Source: Guillardia theta CCMP2712 (lineage: Eukaryota; Cryptophyceae; Pyrenomonadales; Geminigeraceae). Taken from it: 64,000 nt of DNA. Position numbers and translations under genes: made by a program. This document shows, piece by piece, positions 10,201 to 23,300 of this stretch (its first letter is position 1; every line of letters starts with the position of its first letter). The stretch is taken from the NCBI RefSeq assembly GCF_000315625.1, contig NW_005434666.1, forward strand, positions 115,029-179,028. Direction: 5' to 3'. Below the pieces are notes generated by a model. That model worked only from the letters and a program-made list of their open reading frames with translations. It was not told the origin of the DNA and did not search any database.

Positions 10201-12603
10201 GGAAGCAAGCAGCTTGCACCCGAGCTCGAGAGAAACGTCTTTCATCTTCCCCTTCTCAACCCACGACATCACCACATCTTCAATCCTTTCACAGAGCCTC
10301 TCAGGAAGTGCCAAAGGACTGAGTTACAAGGAACCTGTGCACTGAAGAGGCGACCGAGGAGGAGTCCGGATGGGATTTCAGACCGTTGATCATCGTGTTC
10401 AGGCTGAGAATTTGCACGACCTGCAATCTTGACCGGTCGCTCCCATGGATGATCTTGCTAAGCTTCTCCACTGACTCCTTCTCAATCATTCTGAGCTTCG
10501 CAATCGCACCTCCTATGATGATTGCCTCCTGCCAGCCGGTCATCCTCGTTACGAGGGCAAGAAAACTTACGTCAGGAGAGAGCTTGCCAGAGTCGCAGAG
10601 GGCCAGGAGGTGTCGGTGCAAGTCTGACTGAAACCCGTCCTCCACCTTGGCGGTAAGCCGAGCGATTGCGCTCATGATGGAGGCAAGGTCTTGCGAGGAG
10701 ACCCAGGAGAACGCGAACGCTCGCATGCAAGTCTCGAGCTTCTTGACAGCCTCAAGCGAGCATTGCCCACTCTTGGCCAGCGCAGAGAAGGTTGAACTTG
10801 TCTCTCGTCCTCTTGGCGGCTTGTTGGTTGAGATGGCATCGTCGAGGTGACGGATGAAATCCTGTTCCATGTGCCTCCAGAGTTCTGTATCAAGAACTCC
10901 TGCTTGCAGGAAGGAAATAGCTGAGAATACCCTTAGACACATGTGACGTGTTAGATGGATCATATACCGAATGAGGACAGCGAGTAAGGGTCCAAGCTTG
11001 AATTGACAACTGCTGCTTTCATTTTCTTGATTATTTTGTTCCCTCCCAGATGCTTGAGCTTCACCATGCTGCGGCACTTCAAAAAAAGTCATCTCGCAGT
11101 GAAAGGGGCACAACAACAGCAGACATGGGTCGAGAGCGATCTAGCAGACATCTCGGACATCTCGTGGTTTTCGATCGCCAGGAGCAGATAGCGGAAGACA
11201 GCAGGCGCAAGCGACTCGCAACGGAGGAAGGACGAGGTGCACTCCATCAACTCCTGATAAAGAGGATGATTCGTAGAAGGCAGGATCGATAGCAAGCACC
11301 TTGAGGGAGAAGGAAGACGAGGAAATCGACATTACACAGCTTGCAAGATGTTCAAAGTGACTTCGGTCAATCAGGCCAAGCTTTGCGTAAGAACTTGCAA
11401 TAGTCGAGATGGACTGACTGGTCATGTTTGTTGTTGGAAAGCTTATTGATACCTGTGTGCAGCGCTCAGATCTTCTGCAACAATGATGGAGATTGAATTC
11501 ACGCACAGACCTCAATCAACAAGGTGAGGAGCCTTTGATCTTTCAGGTTCAAATTGGCCAAAGAGTTAACAATATTTGAAACTGCCTGAGCGTCGAATGA
11601 TTCTGCAAGAAGAACCATCACAAGGATTCTGTCTTTCTCAAAAACACACTCATCACCTTTGTTGCAGGCCAAAAGTCGATCAATGAGATGATTGAACACG
11701 CTTGAAGACCGAATTTTGTTCCGACTGTTAGAATCCGCGTCATTTGTAGGGCAATTTACAGGGCAGGATCGTTTCCTGTAAACGTGGAGGATCAGACCAA
11801 CTTGTATGGGGTTGTAATCCCTGATGTCCAGCAACACCTAGTTTGGAAAAAGATTCAAACAGGGACCATGGTCTAGCAGAACCCACAGGCTCCAACATCT
11901 TCGCAACGTTGCTGGTGAAACCGTTGCATTTACTGAGGGTGTGGACCAACGTCGCTAAGCTACGAGCATCGAACATGCTGGACTTCTCCAACCTCTCATC
12001 GTCTCCGAGCTCAACATATCTCAGGCAGAGAGCTCGCAGACGATTGATGATCAATTGCCGCATGCCAGTACTCGACATGTCGTTCTCAAACAGTATCATG
12101 AAGAGCAGTGACAGGTCGGAGGCGTCGAAGCTTGTTATCTCTGACTTGATCACATCCAAGTAACCTTGCTTCAAAGACTCCAGAGACACTGGATCCCCTG
12201 ACTTATCCCTTGACGGAACCTCTTCCTCTGACCGAATCTCACGGATGATCTTGATGAACTCCGTTCTGTTGGATCGTGCGTGAGCAAGCAGGGCTTGTTC
12301 GTCTTGCAAAGCTTTCATCAGCAATGCTGCATCTACTGGAGCAAGCTCCCTCCCTCCCTCCGACTCGCCCTCTTCCCCTGTCGCTGCTGCTGCTCGTAGC
12401 TGAAACCTTGCTAGCGCCGACCTTGAGGTTTTCGAAAATCCCGAGAAATGGCTGATCTTGGGAGCCAGCAAAGCATATCTAGGTGTACGAGATGTATGGA
12501 TGCTTGGCACCATTCTTAGCTGCAAACAAACTCTCCATGCGGATACACGCAGAGGGGCACAACATGACCCAATCAACCATAGAAGTAATGCTGGGAACTT
12601 CAT
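7247..12603 (-). CDS. RAP-domain organelle RNA-binding protein (OPR/FASTK-like), probable plastid targeting
   Basis: Large multi-exon minus-strand gene. The C-terminus is a clear RAP domain: NIIVEFDGPSHF, then after a pyrimidine-rich intron PLGSTRIKRRAL, AGYRLVSINYWDW. RAP domains end OPR and FASTK-type proteins that bind, process or stabilise RNA in plastids and mitochondria. The middle is all-helical with weak repeats (LATLVHTLSKC, VSNIVNSLANLNL, ISTIASSYAKLGL), as expected of an OPR-like alpha solenoid. The start at 12603 gives a two-part leader: a hydrophobic signal MKFPALLLWLIGSCCAPLRVSA, then a Ser/Arg/Ala-rich stretch starting with Trp. Complex plastids import proteins with signal plus transit peptides that usually begin with Phe or another aromatic residue, so plastid targeting is inferred. 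Exons visible include 7860-8210, 9061-9417, 9745-10074, 10081-11116, 11141-11515 and 11499-12603 in part. RNA target unknown. Confidence 0.8.
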
Positions 12604-12959
12604 CGAAGAATATCAAAATGTCACGCTAAGTCTCTACATAACACTATCAGCTTCCTGAGATCAAGCGCCATCGAATATTTTTGCATCCTCTTGTCGCGGG
12701 TAATGGTCTGTGACATTAGACTCTCTGTCGTTGTGAGACGAGAGAGAAGCGAGCGGAGGGACGTCCGCTCTCCCTTGTATCCCCCTACCTCCTTCTCGAG
12801 CTCATTTTCGTTCTTGCTCTCGGTTCTTCTACCCAAGAATCCTCCCTCCTCTCTCTCTCTCTCTCTCCCGCAAGCTATTTTTCTCCCTCCCGATGCGTCC
12901 AATCGAGTTCGGCAGCTGATCCTAATTTTACTCAACAACGGGCCTAGGGTCTCAAATTT

Positions 12960-13080
12960 TACTCATCAAAATGCCGGGACCCCGGCCGGGCCGGGTGGCC
13001 GGACAGGCGGCATCAGTGCAGTGCCGGGCCTGATGAACTTAGATGATACTGGCCCGGGCAAGTTCAAGTTTACCTCGCGC
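12960..13080. repeat. GC-rich intergenic patch
   Basis: Sequence dominated by CCGGG/GGCCGG words (for example ccccggccgggccgggtggccgg), flanked by ttttactca and caagtttacc. Comparable patches occur near 5570, 6150, 49440 and 60830. It may be a relic of a dispersed element; no ends or target-site duplication could be defined. Confidence 0.4.
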
Positions 13081-13099
13081 CCACCCGTTACTTGACACA

Positions 13100-13860
13100 C
13101 AGAGAGGGGGGTAGGGGGTCATGCTGAATCCCGCAACTTCTGGGAACGTTCGGCAAAAAGTTGACCTGATGTTGTAAAAATCAACGTTCATCGTTTATGG
13201 AGGGTACTAGGTGGGCAAAGCTCCTCTAGTACCCGGTTGTCAAAGCAGCCATCAATGGGTTGCCGTCCAAGAAGTGCTGTTGGTAAGGGGTAGGGGTAGA
13301 GCATCACCCCCGGATAATTTGCCAGAAGAGAAATCACTCCATGGGGGTGGTTTGGAGTCTTTCATAGGGTACAGTGGGCGTAGGGTCAGGTTGGGGTGGT
13401 TCCCGGTCCGTTACCCTATCTCCTTCACAAAACTCCTTTTATGATCTAAAATAGTTTAAACTGTACCATCCTTTCGATGTAAAATGTTGTAATTAAACTA
13501 ATAAAGGACACGGTTAGGATAGGCACATCAGGCCCTAGGAAGGATAGCTAGTAATCAAAGGTTCCTAGGACCCGAAGGAGTCACTGGAACACTGAGGGGA
13601 TGGGGTGTTGGACGGTGCTCTCCATTGTTGGAGGGGGTGGGGGTCGACGGGGATGACTCGATCGGAGGGGTAGGAGGTACGTGGTCAGACCACGGTCTTG
13701 TAAAAGGTAGGGTAGTTTGTGGTATCAAGACCGGTGTCTATGTCATCGTGAACTTTCGAGGAGTGAGGGTGATAAGCTCAGATAGTTTTGACAAAATCCA
13801 GGGGGTGGGGGTTCAACAAGCCGACTTCAATGCACTCGCTTGATGTTGGAGGTAGAGGGA
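13100..13860. repeat. GGGGTA-rich island
   Basis: Many irregularly spaced plus-strand G-runs such as gggggtagggggtc, aaggggtaggggtag and ggggtaggaggt. It is not a tandem repeat: the motif recurs at variable spacing in otherwise non-repetitive sequence. Similar islands are at 41253-41490, 52310-52690, 55355-55960 and 59890-60420, all outside genes. Confidence 0.6.
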
Positions 13861-14342
13861 TGAAGTGCGAAGATAGAGAGACAGGCAAGGAGATAGAATC
13901 AGACTAGGACTTGAGATGTAAGGTTACTATGACTTAGGAAGGAAGAGGACGCGAATGCTTGAAGTTTCATGCGTTGGCGAAAGAAATAGTTGATCATGGA
14001 GCACAGCAGGGTCGATGAGCGATTGAGCGCAGAATGAATCTTAGAATCAGAACAGGTTTACAACATGACGTGTCGATACATATCATTCTTATCTCTTGAA
14101 ATTGCGACGCTTGATGCAGCTTGGACTCGATTACTGACGCAGAGACGCTTCCTTCAATTTGACTGATTTCGATATTCTTACGCAGGTCTCATCTTATCCA
14201 AAAGGCAACAAACTATCATTCGGATATTCAAAGCACGTTTTTGGACCTTTTATATCAAATTCATGCGCGTGCTGCAAAGCACGGAAATGGTCGTTCTTTT
14301 CTTGACATGAAAACATCCACCAATCACAGAAAGGTGTTACAC

Positions 14343-17300
14343 ATGACGCGGGTCTCCCTCCTCCTTCTGTTCATCTTCGAGCAGATTGTTCTCACCTCCT
14401 GCCAAACATGCTTGACTACGCAAATCAATACTTGCAACCAGACAGATGTCTCAACAGTTGCAGGGGATCCTTTCACAATGATACTAAGGCTTTCCGATGC
14501 TTTCACATCAAGTTGTGGTTCAACATGTGATCCGAACTTGGTGGACGCATACATTGGTGGGCAGCGGGCTGAAGTGAGTTACATCAAAAATGCGCCATCG
14601 TATTTTCAGTTGCTATGGGGAAACGGTCTGAATACAAAGGGATTTTTCAACATCACGTGCAAGTTGAATCAACAGGACGTCACCAACTCACCGTACCCTT
14701 TGACAGTCACAGCAGCGGCAGAGGATCTGACTCAAGCCATCCTGCAAGACTTGGTTTCTAGTGCAGTGGTCAACAGCACAGTGACCTTGTAAGCAATCTC
14801 AACCTCTCTGTGCTCCTGCGTTTCCTCACCTTTGCACGTTTTGCAGTTCCCTACAGAGTCGAGATCAGTTTGGGAATGATGTTTCTAGCTCTCAGTTGTC
14901 CGTTCTGTTCACCTCTGCGACGCTTCAAGGGAACGCAGCTTACGTGGGCAATGGGAAGTATCAAATCTCGTTCAGAAGCACACTCTCCGGAAGTTACACC
15001 TTAAGCATTTCAGTATCTTCGGGAACTTCTACAAGAGTGATCTCGCCCAAGGTGCGGAAATAAAGCAAGGTGTGCTTGGGAGTCCCTGCCTTGACCTTAT
15101 TTTCAGTTTGAATACCTGCCCGGCAATCCTGACATCAACAAATTTTCCATCTCCCCCGTGTCCCTTGCCACGGCTGGAATCAACATTGTGGTCCCTGTTT
15201 TTGCTCGGGACACCTTTGGAAATCTCATCTCCTCTAGCGTGCATGCTGACTACTCGCTCTCTGTAGCGCGAGGTGGGGTCACGCAGGTAAGGAGAGAGTA
15301 CGAGAGGAGGGAGAGGAATGATACGGTGCGGGCAGGCCGTCATCTCCTCCGAGAGTACAGCAGGAGGGCAAATGGGCGTCTCGTTTCTGCTTACCCTTGC
15401 AGCACAGTACAGCGTGCTTATCATGGGCAACGGGACGGAGCTGCAAGGAACTCCATTCAGCATCTCCGTCATCCCCGCGATAATCAGCGGGCAGCAATGC
15501 ATCGTTACCGTAAGCCGAACTCCTTCTTCGATTCCTCCTCCTAAGCACGGCGATCAATGCAGGGGACTGCGCTGACCTCCACGATGGCGGGAAAGCAGGC
15601 AGGGATGGTGATTCAGGCTGTCGATCAGTATGGGAACCAGAGAACAGACGGAGGAGTCAACTTCTTCTTCGCAGCTGAGGGCCCGCTGGAGAGGGCAACG
15701 AGCAACCGAGCCCAATGCAGTGACAGGTGCTGGTAGACGAGGTTTGTGAGCAGCCGCCGTTGACACTTCCAGCAGTTCTGCCGGCTCCTGCGGCATCACC
15801 CGCCAGCAGACAGCAGGTTCGTGCTCTGTCACCTTTACGCTCACCATCGCTGGGACGTACTCTGTCTCCCTCAACCTTGTCGGCGATTACACCGGAGGGA
15901 GCACAATCGGCTCTAGCCCGTACAACATCACCATCCAGCCCAACACAGACACGCTTCCAGGCTTCGTTGCCGTCGACCCCATCACGGCCTCGGTGAGCTT
16001 GCATCCTGCTGTCAAGGCCCATGAACTGACAGCCTTGCCCAGTCTCTTGCTGGGGTTCCTTTGAACTTGAATCTGCACGAGTCAGATCAGTACGGCAACG
16101 AGAGGAACTGTACTTCGATCAGACTCAACGGATTCTCTTTCACTTCACCGACCTCAGGCTCGTCGTTCTCCGGTACCTTGTCGACTTGAGATTCTCCCTT
16201 TGCTCACACTCCCTCCCCTCCCTTAGCCTCCACCGCCTTCGTCGGCACCTCCGATCAAGTCTGTGTCGTCTCTCTGTCGATGACCAACGCTGGAAGCTAC
16301 GCACCACTGCTGAGCATCCTCGGACAGTCGATCGCCTCAACCAAGATCAACATCTCCATCTTTGCTGGTCCCATCGGCAACGTCTACACCAGTGTGGTGA
16401 ACAAGCTGAGCTCGGGCGAGAGTTTCGATGCCAGCCAAGGGTTCGTGGACGCCATGGTGAACGGAGACTTCGTTCCCCAGCAGTACACCAATCGGTTTCC
16501 CTTGCAGACGTTCGACAGGTGATGGTCGCGCTGATCTGTGTCTTTGCGATCGAGCCTGCCTGTGTTGCTTGTTTGTGTATCATCGTACATGTGACATTTC
16601 ATTCCATGTTGATATGGATTGTCCATATGAATTATGCTGGTATATTTTTGGGCTGACGGTCTTCCGTCAAGGTACGGTAACGTTCTCAAGAGAGGAGGGT
16701 TTGCCGCAAACATCTCCGTCAACGTCAGCTCGCAGATGTTTCCGTACTCAATAAGGGGAAGCGTTGCTGATCTTGAAGATGGCTATTACATGGTGTCATA
16801 TACAACAACTGTCTCTGGCGGGTGAGATGATATGTTGATGACTTATTCTTGCGATCTCTCTTCCTTTTCCCCTTTATCCTCCTCCTCCTCCTCCTCCTCC
16901 TCCTCCTCCTCCTCCTCCTCCTCTTGCCCTACATCATCAGTAAAAGATTGATGTTGTCTTCAGATACCAGATATTCATCGATGTGGACGGCAACAGCATC
17001 AAGAACACTCCTTTCCAGGCCCTCATCCTCAGTGGGGCGATAGAAAGCTCTCAGTGCTACGCCTGCTTGCTCGACTCCACTGGCTGCAGGCGAGGGCAGC
17101 GAGGGGACCGGGATGCGACCTGTACCAGAAGTCTGAAAGCTGTCGGAGAGGAGGTTCTGCTGTGTGCTGAAGCTTCGCAAGTCACTCCTGCTTCACTCTA
17201 TGTGAGGTTGGCAGACAGGTACTCAGCCCTTCACTACTCTCCTCCGTAGCTCTCCTTTATGCGCCTGCTGCTATCCTAATCACTTTCCATACCCTCTGTT

Positions 17301-20300
17301 CCTCTCCTCCCCTCCATCCTCCGAGTTTTCATTGCTCACTCTCATACTTGCCTCTATCAGGTTCGGAAACGACATCACAGACAAGAGGGAACTCAATCTG
17401 ATCAGATACTCCGTCTCCTTTTCTTCCTCCTCTGTCCAACCCAAGGTCTTCAACAATATCCTCTGCTTCCTCGACGGAGCAGGCTGTTCCTCTGCCACCT
17501 TGCTGGACGCCACCAACATAGACAGCCTGGGAGGATTCATCGGCCAGTCTGCGAACTGGCTGTACCCAGTCTCCTTCGTCGGCTCAGTGAGCGGCAGCTA
17601 CTCCCTTGAAATCCTCCTCGGATCCAAGAACGCGTCCGGTCAGGCTCACTTCAGCAGCATTTCTCAGTCCGTCGTCAGGGCGGAGGTCCTTCCGTCCTCC
17701 CCTTGCTCCTCCTACTCGGTTGCAGCTGGGAGCTCCCTCTCCCTCTCCACTGCTGGGCATCAGTCGACCTTCCTCATCCTGACAAGAGATGCATTCAACA
17801 ATGATCGCGTGGTATATCATCTGTTGTTCTTGCATCCTGCCCTGCCCTGCCCTGCCCTGCCCTGCCCAGCTCTCCACTCCTGTCCCCTGCCTCGTTCCCC
17901 CTCTGCTTCTTCATCGTTCACCTCTTCATCACCAACCTCATCATCATGACGCACTAACTGCTCTTCAGGGCATCGTGAAAGCTCTGGACGCTGAGATCAG
18001 CTTGTTCGACTTTTCTCTGCTCGGCCCTTCTCCGGATGCTCAGACTCTCATGACTCCTGGGCAATCTGCTCCCTTCATCATCGGACAGGTTAAGAACGAG
18101 TCAGGTACTTGCTCCTCTCACTCTGCTCCACTCTCACTCTGCTCCTCTCACTCTGCTCCTGCCTCCTTGCTCCTCCCCCGCACTTGCTGCTAGTTGAGAC
18201 TTCTTACCCTCGTGCTTCTCCCTTCTCGCACAAAATCTACTCCACTTCTTCATTCCTCCATCCCTCGCTCCCTCCATCCTCCATCCTCCTTCCTCGCTAC
18301 TTGAGTCTAAATCTCTCCTCCCTCCTACCTCACACCTTCTGGTATCTAAGTCTGTGTACAGGGGGTCTTTTCTCCGCTTCGTTCTCCTCGACCATTGCAG
18401 GAACGTACTCTCTCCGCCTCAAGCTTGGCGGCCAACATCTGGTCAATAGTCCCTTCACCCTGCAAGTCAACCCAGCTCCCGCCAGCCCCAACTCCAGTAG
18501 AGTCGTGTCCTCCCTCCAGCTGACAGTCGTCAGCGGGAAGTTTGCGCCTTTCCTCGTGCAGGCTTACGACCCTTTCGGCAACCGTATCTTCACATCAGAC
18601 GACCAGTTCACAGGGGCCATGCCAGACCAGCTCAACGCGCATGTGGAGGTTCAACCCCTGACGCAGGGGCAGCATAACGTCTCCTTCCTCATGGTACCAG
18701 CCGCCTGCTGTCTTGTTCCCTCTCCTCTCCCTCTCCCTCTCCCTCTCCCTCCCTCCCTCTCCTCTCCCTNNNNNNNNNNNNNNNNNNNNNNNNNNNNNNN
18801 NNNNNNNNNNNNNNNNNNNNNNNNNNNNNNNNNNNNNNNNNNNNNNNNNNNNNNNNNNNNNNNNNNNNNCCTCCCTCCTCCCTCCTCCCTCCCTCCCTCC
18901 TCCCTCCCTCCCTCCCTCCCCTCCCTCCTCCCTCCCTCCCTCCCTCCTCCCTCCTCCCTCCTCCCTCCTCCCCTCCCTCCCTCCTCCCTCCCTCCCTCCC
19001 TCCCTCCTCCCTCCTCCCTCCTCCCTCCTCCCTCCTCCCTCCCTCCTCCCTCTGAATCTTCTTCTCCATCTCCCTCTATCTCCTCTCCCCTCCCCCATCC
19101 TCTTCTTCTTCCCTACTCAAATTGTCCATCCTCTCTCTTACTTGTGTCCAGACTCAAGCAGGGCAATACGTCGCGCACGTTCGTCTTCAGGGCCAGGACA
19201 TTCTTGACAGCCCCGTCAGCTTCATCGTGGTGGCGGGCCCAGCAGCATCGCAGACAAGCATCGTCAACAGCACAGACATCCTTGCCCTTGGCACTGTAGG
19301 AGAACACTGGAGGTTTAAGATCCACGGCTTTGATAAGGTAACTTCTCCTCCTCCTTCCCCTCCTCCTCCTCCTCATTCTCCTCTTCTCCCATCCTCCTCT
19401 CTTCCTCCTCGTTCTCTTCCGCTTCCTCTGAATACTGCCCTTCCTTCCCCCCACTCCTCCTCCCCTCCTCTCCTCCTCTCCCATCCTATCCTCATCCCTC
19501 TCTTACCTCCTTGCCTCCTTGTTTCGCGCTCAAGTTTCCCATGACCCACCATACAGTTCTCGAACCTGCGCACTACGGGTGACGACCCCTTCTCCGTCCT
19601 CGTCTACTCACCCATCTGGGCTGACTGCAGCAACTGCTCCAATTGCTCCCTCCCTGACGGGTCGACGATCAGCCGATCGGACTGCCTCTCTTCCCCTCCT
19701 CGCAACGGCGTCTGCTCGCCTTGCCCAAGTAGGCTTGCAGCTGTCGTCGACCTTTCCATCCCTTCCTCTTGCTCCCAGGTCCTCCCCCTCCTCGGAGACT
19801 TCGGCTGCAAGGGAGGAACGTACCTCGCCGACTTCGTCCCTACCAAGTCAGGGACGTACGCCGTGACTGCGTTCCTCAGCGGAGCTTCGGTATCGCCTGT
19901 CATGTTCACCTTCACTGTCTTCCCCGGCGTTCCAGACCCTGCCTTCTCCAAGGTGGAGCCAGACGGGAAGTCGCTGACGCTGATCACGGCTGGAGTCCAG
20001 CACAGCTTCCTGATCAAAAGCTTCGACAGGTTCATGAACTCCGTCCAGTACTCCCTAAGCAGCTCCTTCCTCCTTAGTGTGACTCCTTTCCTGTCGTCTC
20101 AAGTGCTCCTCGCCTCGTCGACATACGAAGACCTGGGCTCGGGGCTCTTCCGGCAGACCTTCCTCCTGTCGATCTCGGGGAGTTACAAAGTGAACGTCTT
20201 CCTTGACAGCAAGGCTGTCGTTGGCTCCCCCTTCAACGTCACCGTCATCTCAGCTGGAGTGAACGCCTCCAACAGCATCCCTAGGGGACTTGGCTTCACC

Positions 20301-23300
20301 CTGGCCACCGCAGGGATGGCAGGGAGCTTCTTCATTCAGACCAGAGACTCGTTTGGGAATTGGAAGACAGCAGCCTCGGCCGGCAACTGGCAGATCAGCG
20401 TCCTACGCTCGTGCGCGGGGCAAGAGGCGACCACGTTCGTCCCTGTTGTCAACGACCTGCAGGATGGAACGTACGCCGTAGTCTACACCATCACAGTCAG
20501 CGGGAGGTACTGCCTAGTTGGCTCCGACGGCAGCACTCAGCTTTCTGGAACTCCGTCGGAGCTGACGGTCCTCCCTGGTTCAGCTTCTCCGCACTATGCA
20601 GCGCCTTCCGGTTCCGCTCTGTCATCGACTACCGTCGGAGTAGTCTCGTCCTTCCTCATCCAGTCTGCTGACATGTTCGGGAACGTCAAGACGAGAGGAG
20701 GAGACGTCTACCAGGTCGAGCTCAAGGGAGGCTGGCGAGTAGCAGCCGACAGCTCTGTGGCGCAGGAAGTGACAGTGACGGGGGAGGTCGAGGATAAGGC
20801 GGACGGGAGTTACGTGGCCCGGTACCTGACCACCCGCTCGGGATCGTTCGCAGTACACATCTTCCTCCTCTCGGGCACCGCGGGAGCGAGAGAAGAGATC
20901 GACGGGAGCCCTAGAAACATCTCTGTGCTCCCTGGACAGCTCGATATCTCCCACACGGCTGTCTTCTCCTTCAACGTCGTCAACCCCGCGTTGGCAAGAA
21001 CCTTATGCAGATCCTTGGTAAGGACAGCTTCGCCAACCCGCTCACCTCCTCCTCCTTCGCTGGCTCCCTCTCCCTCTCCCTCCAGCTCATCGGGGGAGGT
21101 CCTTGGATCCCAGGGAAAGTTTACAACTCCTCTTCAGTTGGGGTGATAACTGGCGAGCTGTTCGTGACGCAAGCAGGGCTGTACCGCGTCCTCCTCTCCT
21201 CCGCGAACGTCAGCGCAGCGGGCTTCCCGCTCAACATCTCTTTCCTCCCCGGCGATCCTACAGTGTCCAACTTCTTCCCGACCTTCCCGGAGCATGTCGT
21301 CTGCACACACCCACAGGGATGCAACAGGACGCGGCGGGTTGCGACAGCAGGAGAGAACAGCGCGTTCATGGTGACCTCGGTCGATGAGTTCGGCAACATG
21401 GGAGATATGCTAGCTCCTCCGCTCCTCCTCACGTACGCAGACAGTTACAGTCCCTCCATCCTCTACAGGAGCGACAAGTCGGTGGAAGGCGTGTCTACAA
21501 TCTTAGTCAACATCACCAAGAAAGGGACGTACAACCTGACAGTCGTCGACCTGCAAGGCACCAGCATCCGCCTCTCTCCCTTCCTCTTCTCTGTCGTCCC
21601 CGCAGATCTCTTCCCTCCTCTCTGCACGGCCGTAGGGAACGGCATCACCGTCGGGAGGCTGGAGTTGACGCGACTTTCACGATCATAGCAAAAGACAAGT
21701 GGGGCAACCAGCGGGAGCATGGGACATGGGATGACATCCAGAAGGAGGTCTGACGAGTCCTTGTCTTGAGTCCTCCTACTCGACCTGTCAGCCTCCCTGC
21801 CATCTTGCTCTGCCCTCCTTCCCTCCCTCTCGCCTTCCGCCTTCGCTTCCCTCCTCCATATCCCTTCTCTTGCCTCTCTTCCCGCATCCTCTCCTCAGTT
21901 TCTTGGCGTACTTTTCTCACATTCTCATATCTCTCTACCTCGCCTTTCACTTCTTGTTCTTGATCTTTCCGCACCATCCCACATCATGTCCTGACTCATT
22001 CCTCCAGTTTATCGCAGACTTCTTCAGCTCTAGCATGTCCGTCTACACAGCAGCAGGAACAGACGCCTCCCTCCTCCGCCGCTCCATCCGAGACCAGGAA
22101 ACAGGAACCTACCTTGCAGCATACCAGGTCACCGCAGCAGGAAGGTACACTGTGGCAGTCTACAGGATAGAACGAGGACTCACCAACGACTTCGTTCACA
22201 TCCTCGGCTCTCCCTTCTCCGTCCTTATCAACCCTGGCCCGGCCTTTCCCGCTAGCATCCTCCTCTCGGGAGACAACCTCCTCACAGCCCGTGCAGGGCA
22301 GAACGCAAGCTTTTCCCTCCAGTCCTTCGATCGCTTCGGGAACCGCCGCACCCAGGGCAACGATCCTCTTATGGCCACCGTCACCCTGACGAGCGGAGGA
22401 GGAGCGGTCTTGGTGCAGCAGAACTGCAGCATCAGGAGCGCGGGCTTCGGCAACTACACTCTCTCTTACCGCCTCACAGTCAGCGGGCAGTATACCCTTC
22501 GGGTCACCTGCAACGGCGTGGACGTGGGGGCGGCAAGGCCGATCCGCAGCCCCCTCAGCCTCTTCGTGTTTGCCAGCAGCGTGTGGGCCCCCCAGACTCT
22601 CATCTCCGGGGAGGGATCGAGGGTTTGCACTGTAAACAAGGAGAGTAGCATGACGCTGAATCTGCGCGACATGTACGGCAACGTCATCACCAACACCCTC
22701 ACCTCCCTCGAGCTGTGCGCAGTTGACAGCTGCGACATCAGCCAGGGCGCTGCTTCCCTCCGTCTCGTCTTCTACAACCTGGGATCAGGTGCTCAGCTCG
22801 CTCCCGCGCTGTGCTCGCTGCGCCTTGTTTGCGAGTGTTTTCCGTCCTTTCTCCTCCTCCTCCTCCTCCTCCTCCTCCTCCTCCCCCATCTTTTCGTTTC
22901 CCTCTTCGCCCCCCCCCCTACTTCCCTGCTTTGATACCTGCTCCCTTTGCCTTCTCTTCTGCTAGCCCGGAACAATCTCTTCTCACCCAATTCTTCTTAT
23001 CGCGTGTTTCATCCCATCGTCCTTCCTCATAATCCGCACCCTTCCTGCCTCTCTGCTTCCTCCTACTGCTCCTTTCTGATCGCCTCCCCGCAGGAACCTC
23101 CTACGGAGTCCGTCAGAAGTTCTCACAGACTGTGATCAAGTTCGAGGCAGGGAGCACTCAGCCGATTCCTGTGGAGTTAAGGCTGAATGAAGACGCCTCT
23201 TACTCCATCCAATACACGTTGAGCGAGCAGGGGAACTTTTCAGTGAGCGCCTTGGTGAATGACCAGCATATCTATGGGTGAGAGTCTGTCAAGAAACTTC

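Larger units (their letters stand above)
12604..14342. other. Long intergenic spacer rich in GGGGTA motifs
   Basis: About 1.7 kb between the divergent RAP gene and the giant receptor gene, so it should hold both promoters. It contains a CT dinucleotide run (about 12848-12868), a GC-rich patch (12960-13080), and a long stretch (13100-13860) rich in GGGGTAG, GGGGTGG and similar G-runs on the plus strand. From 13870 to 14340 the sequence is ordinary and moderately AT-rich. No coding signal was seen. Confidence 0.6.

Noticed and set aside
13100-13860. GGGGTA island as an internal telomere repeat
   Set aside because: Spacing is irregular and no uniform tandem unit is present.
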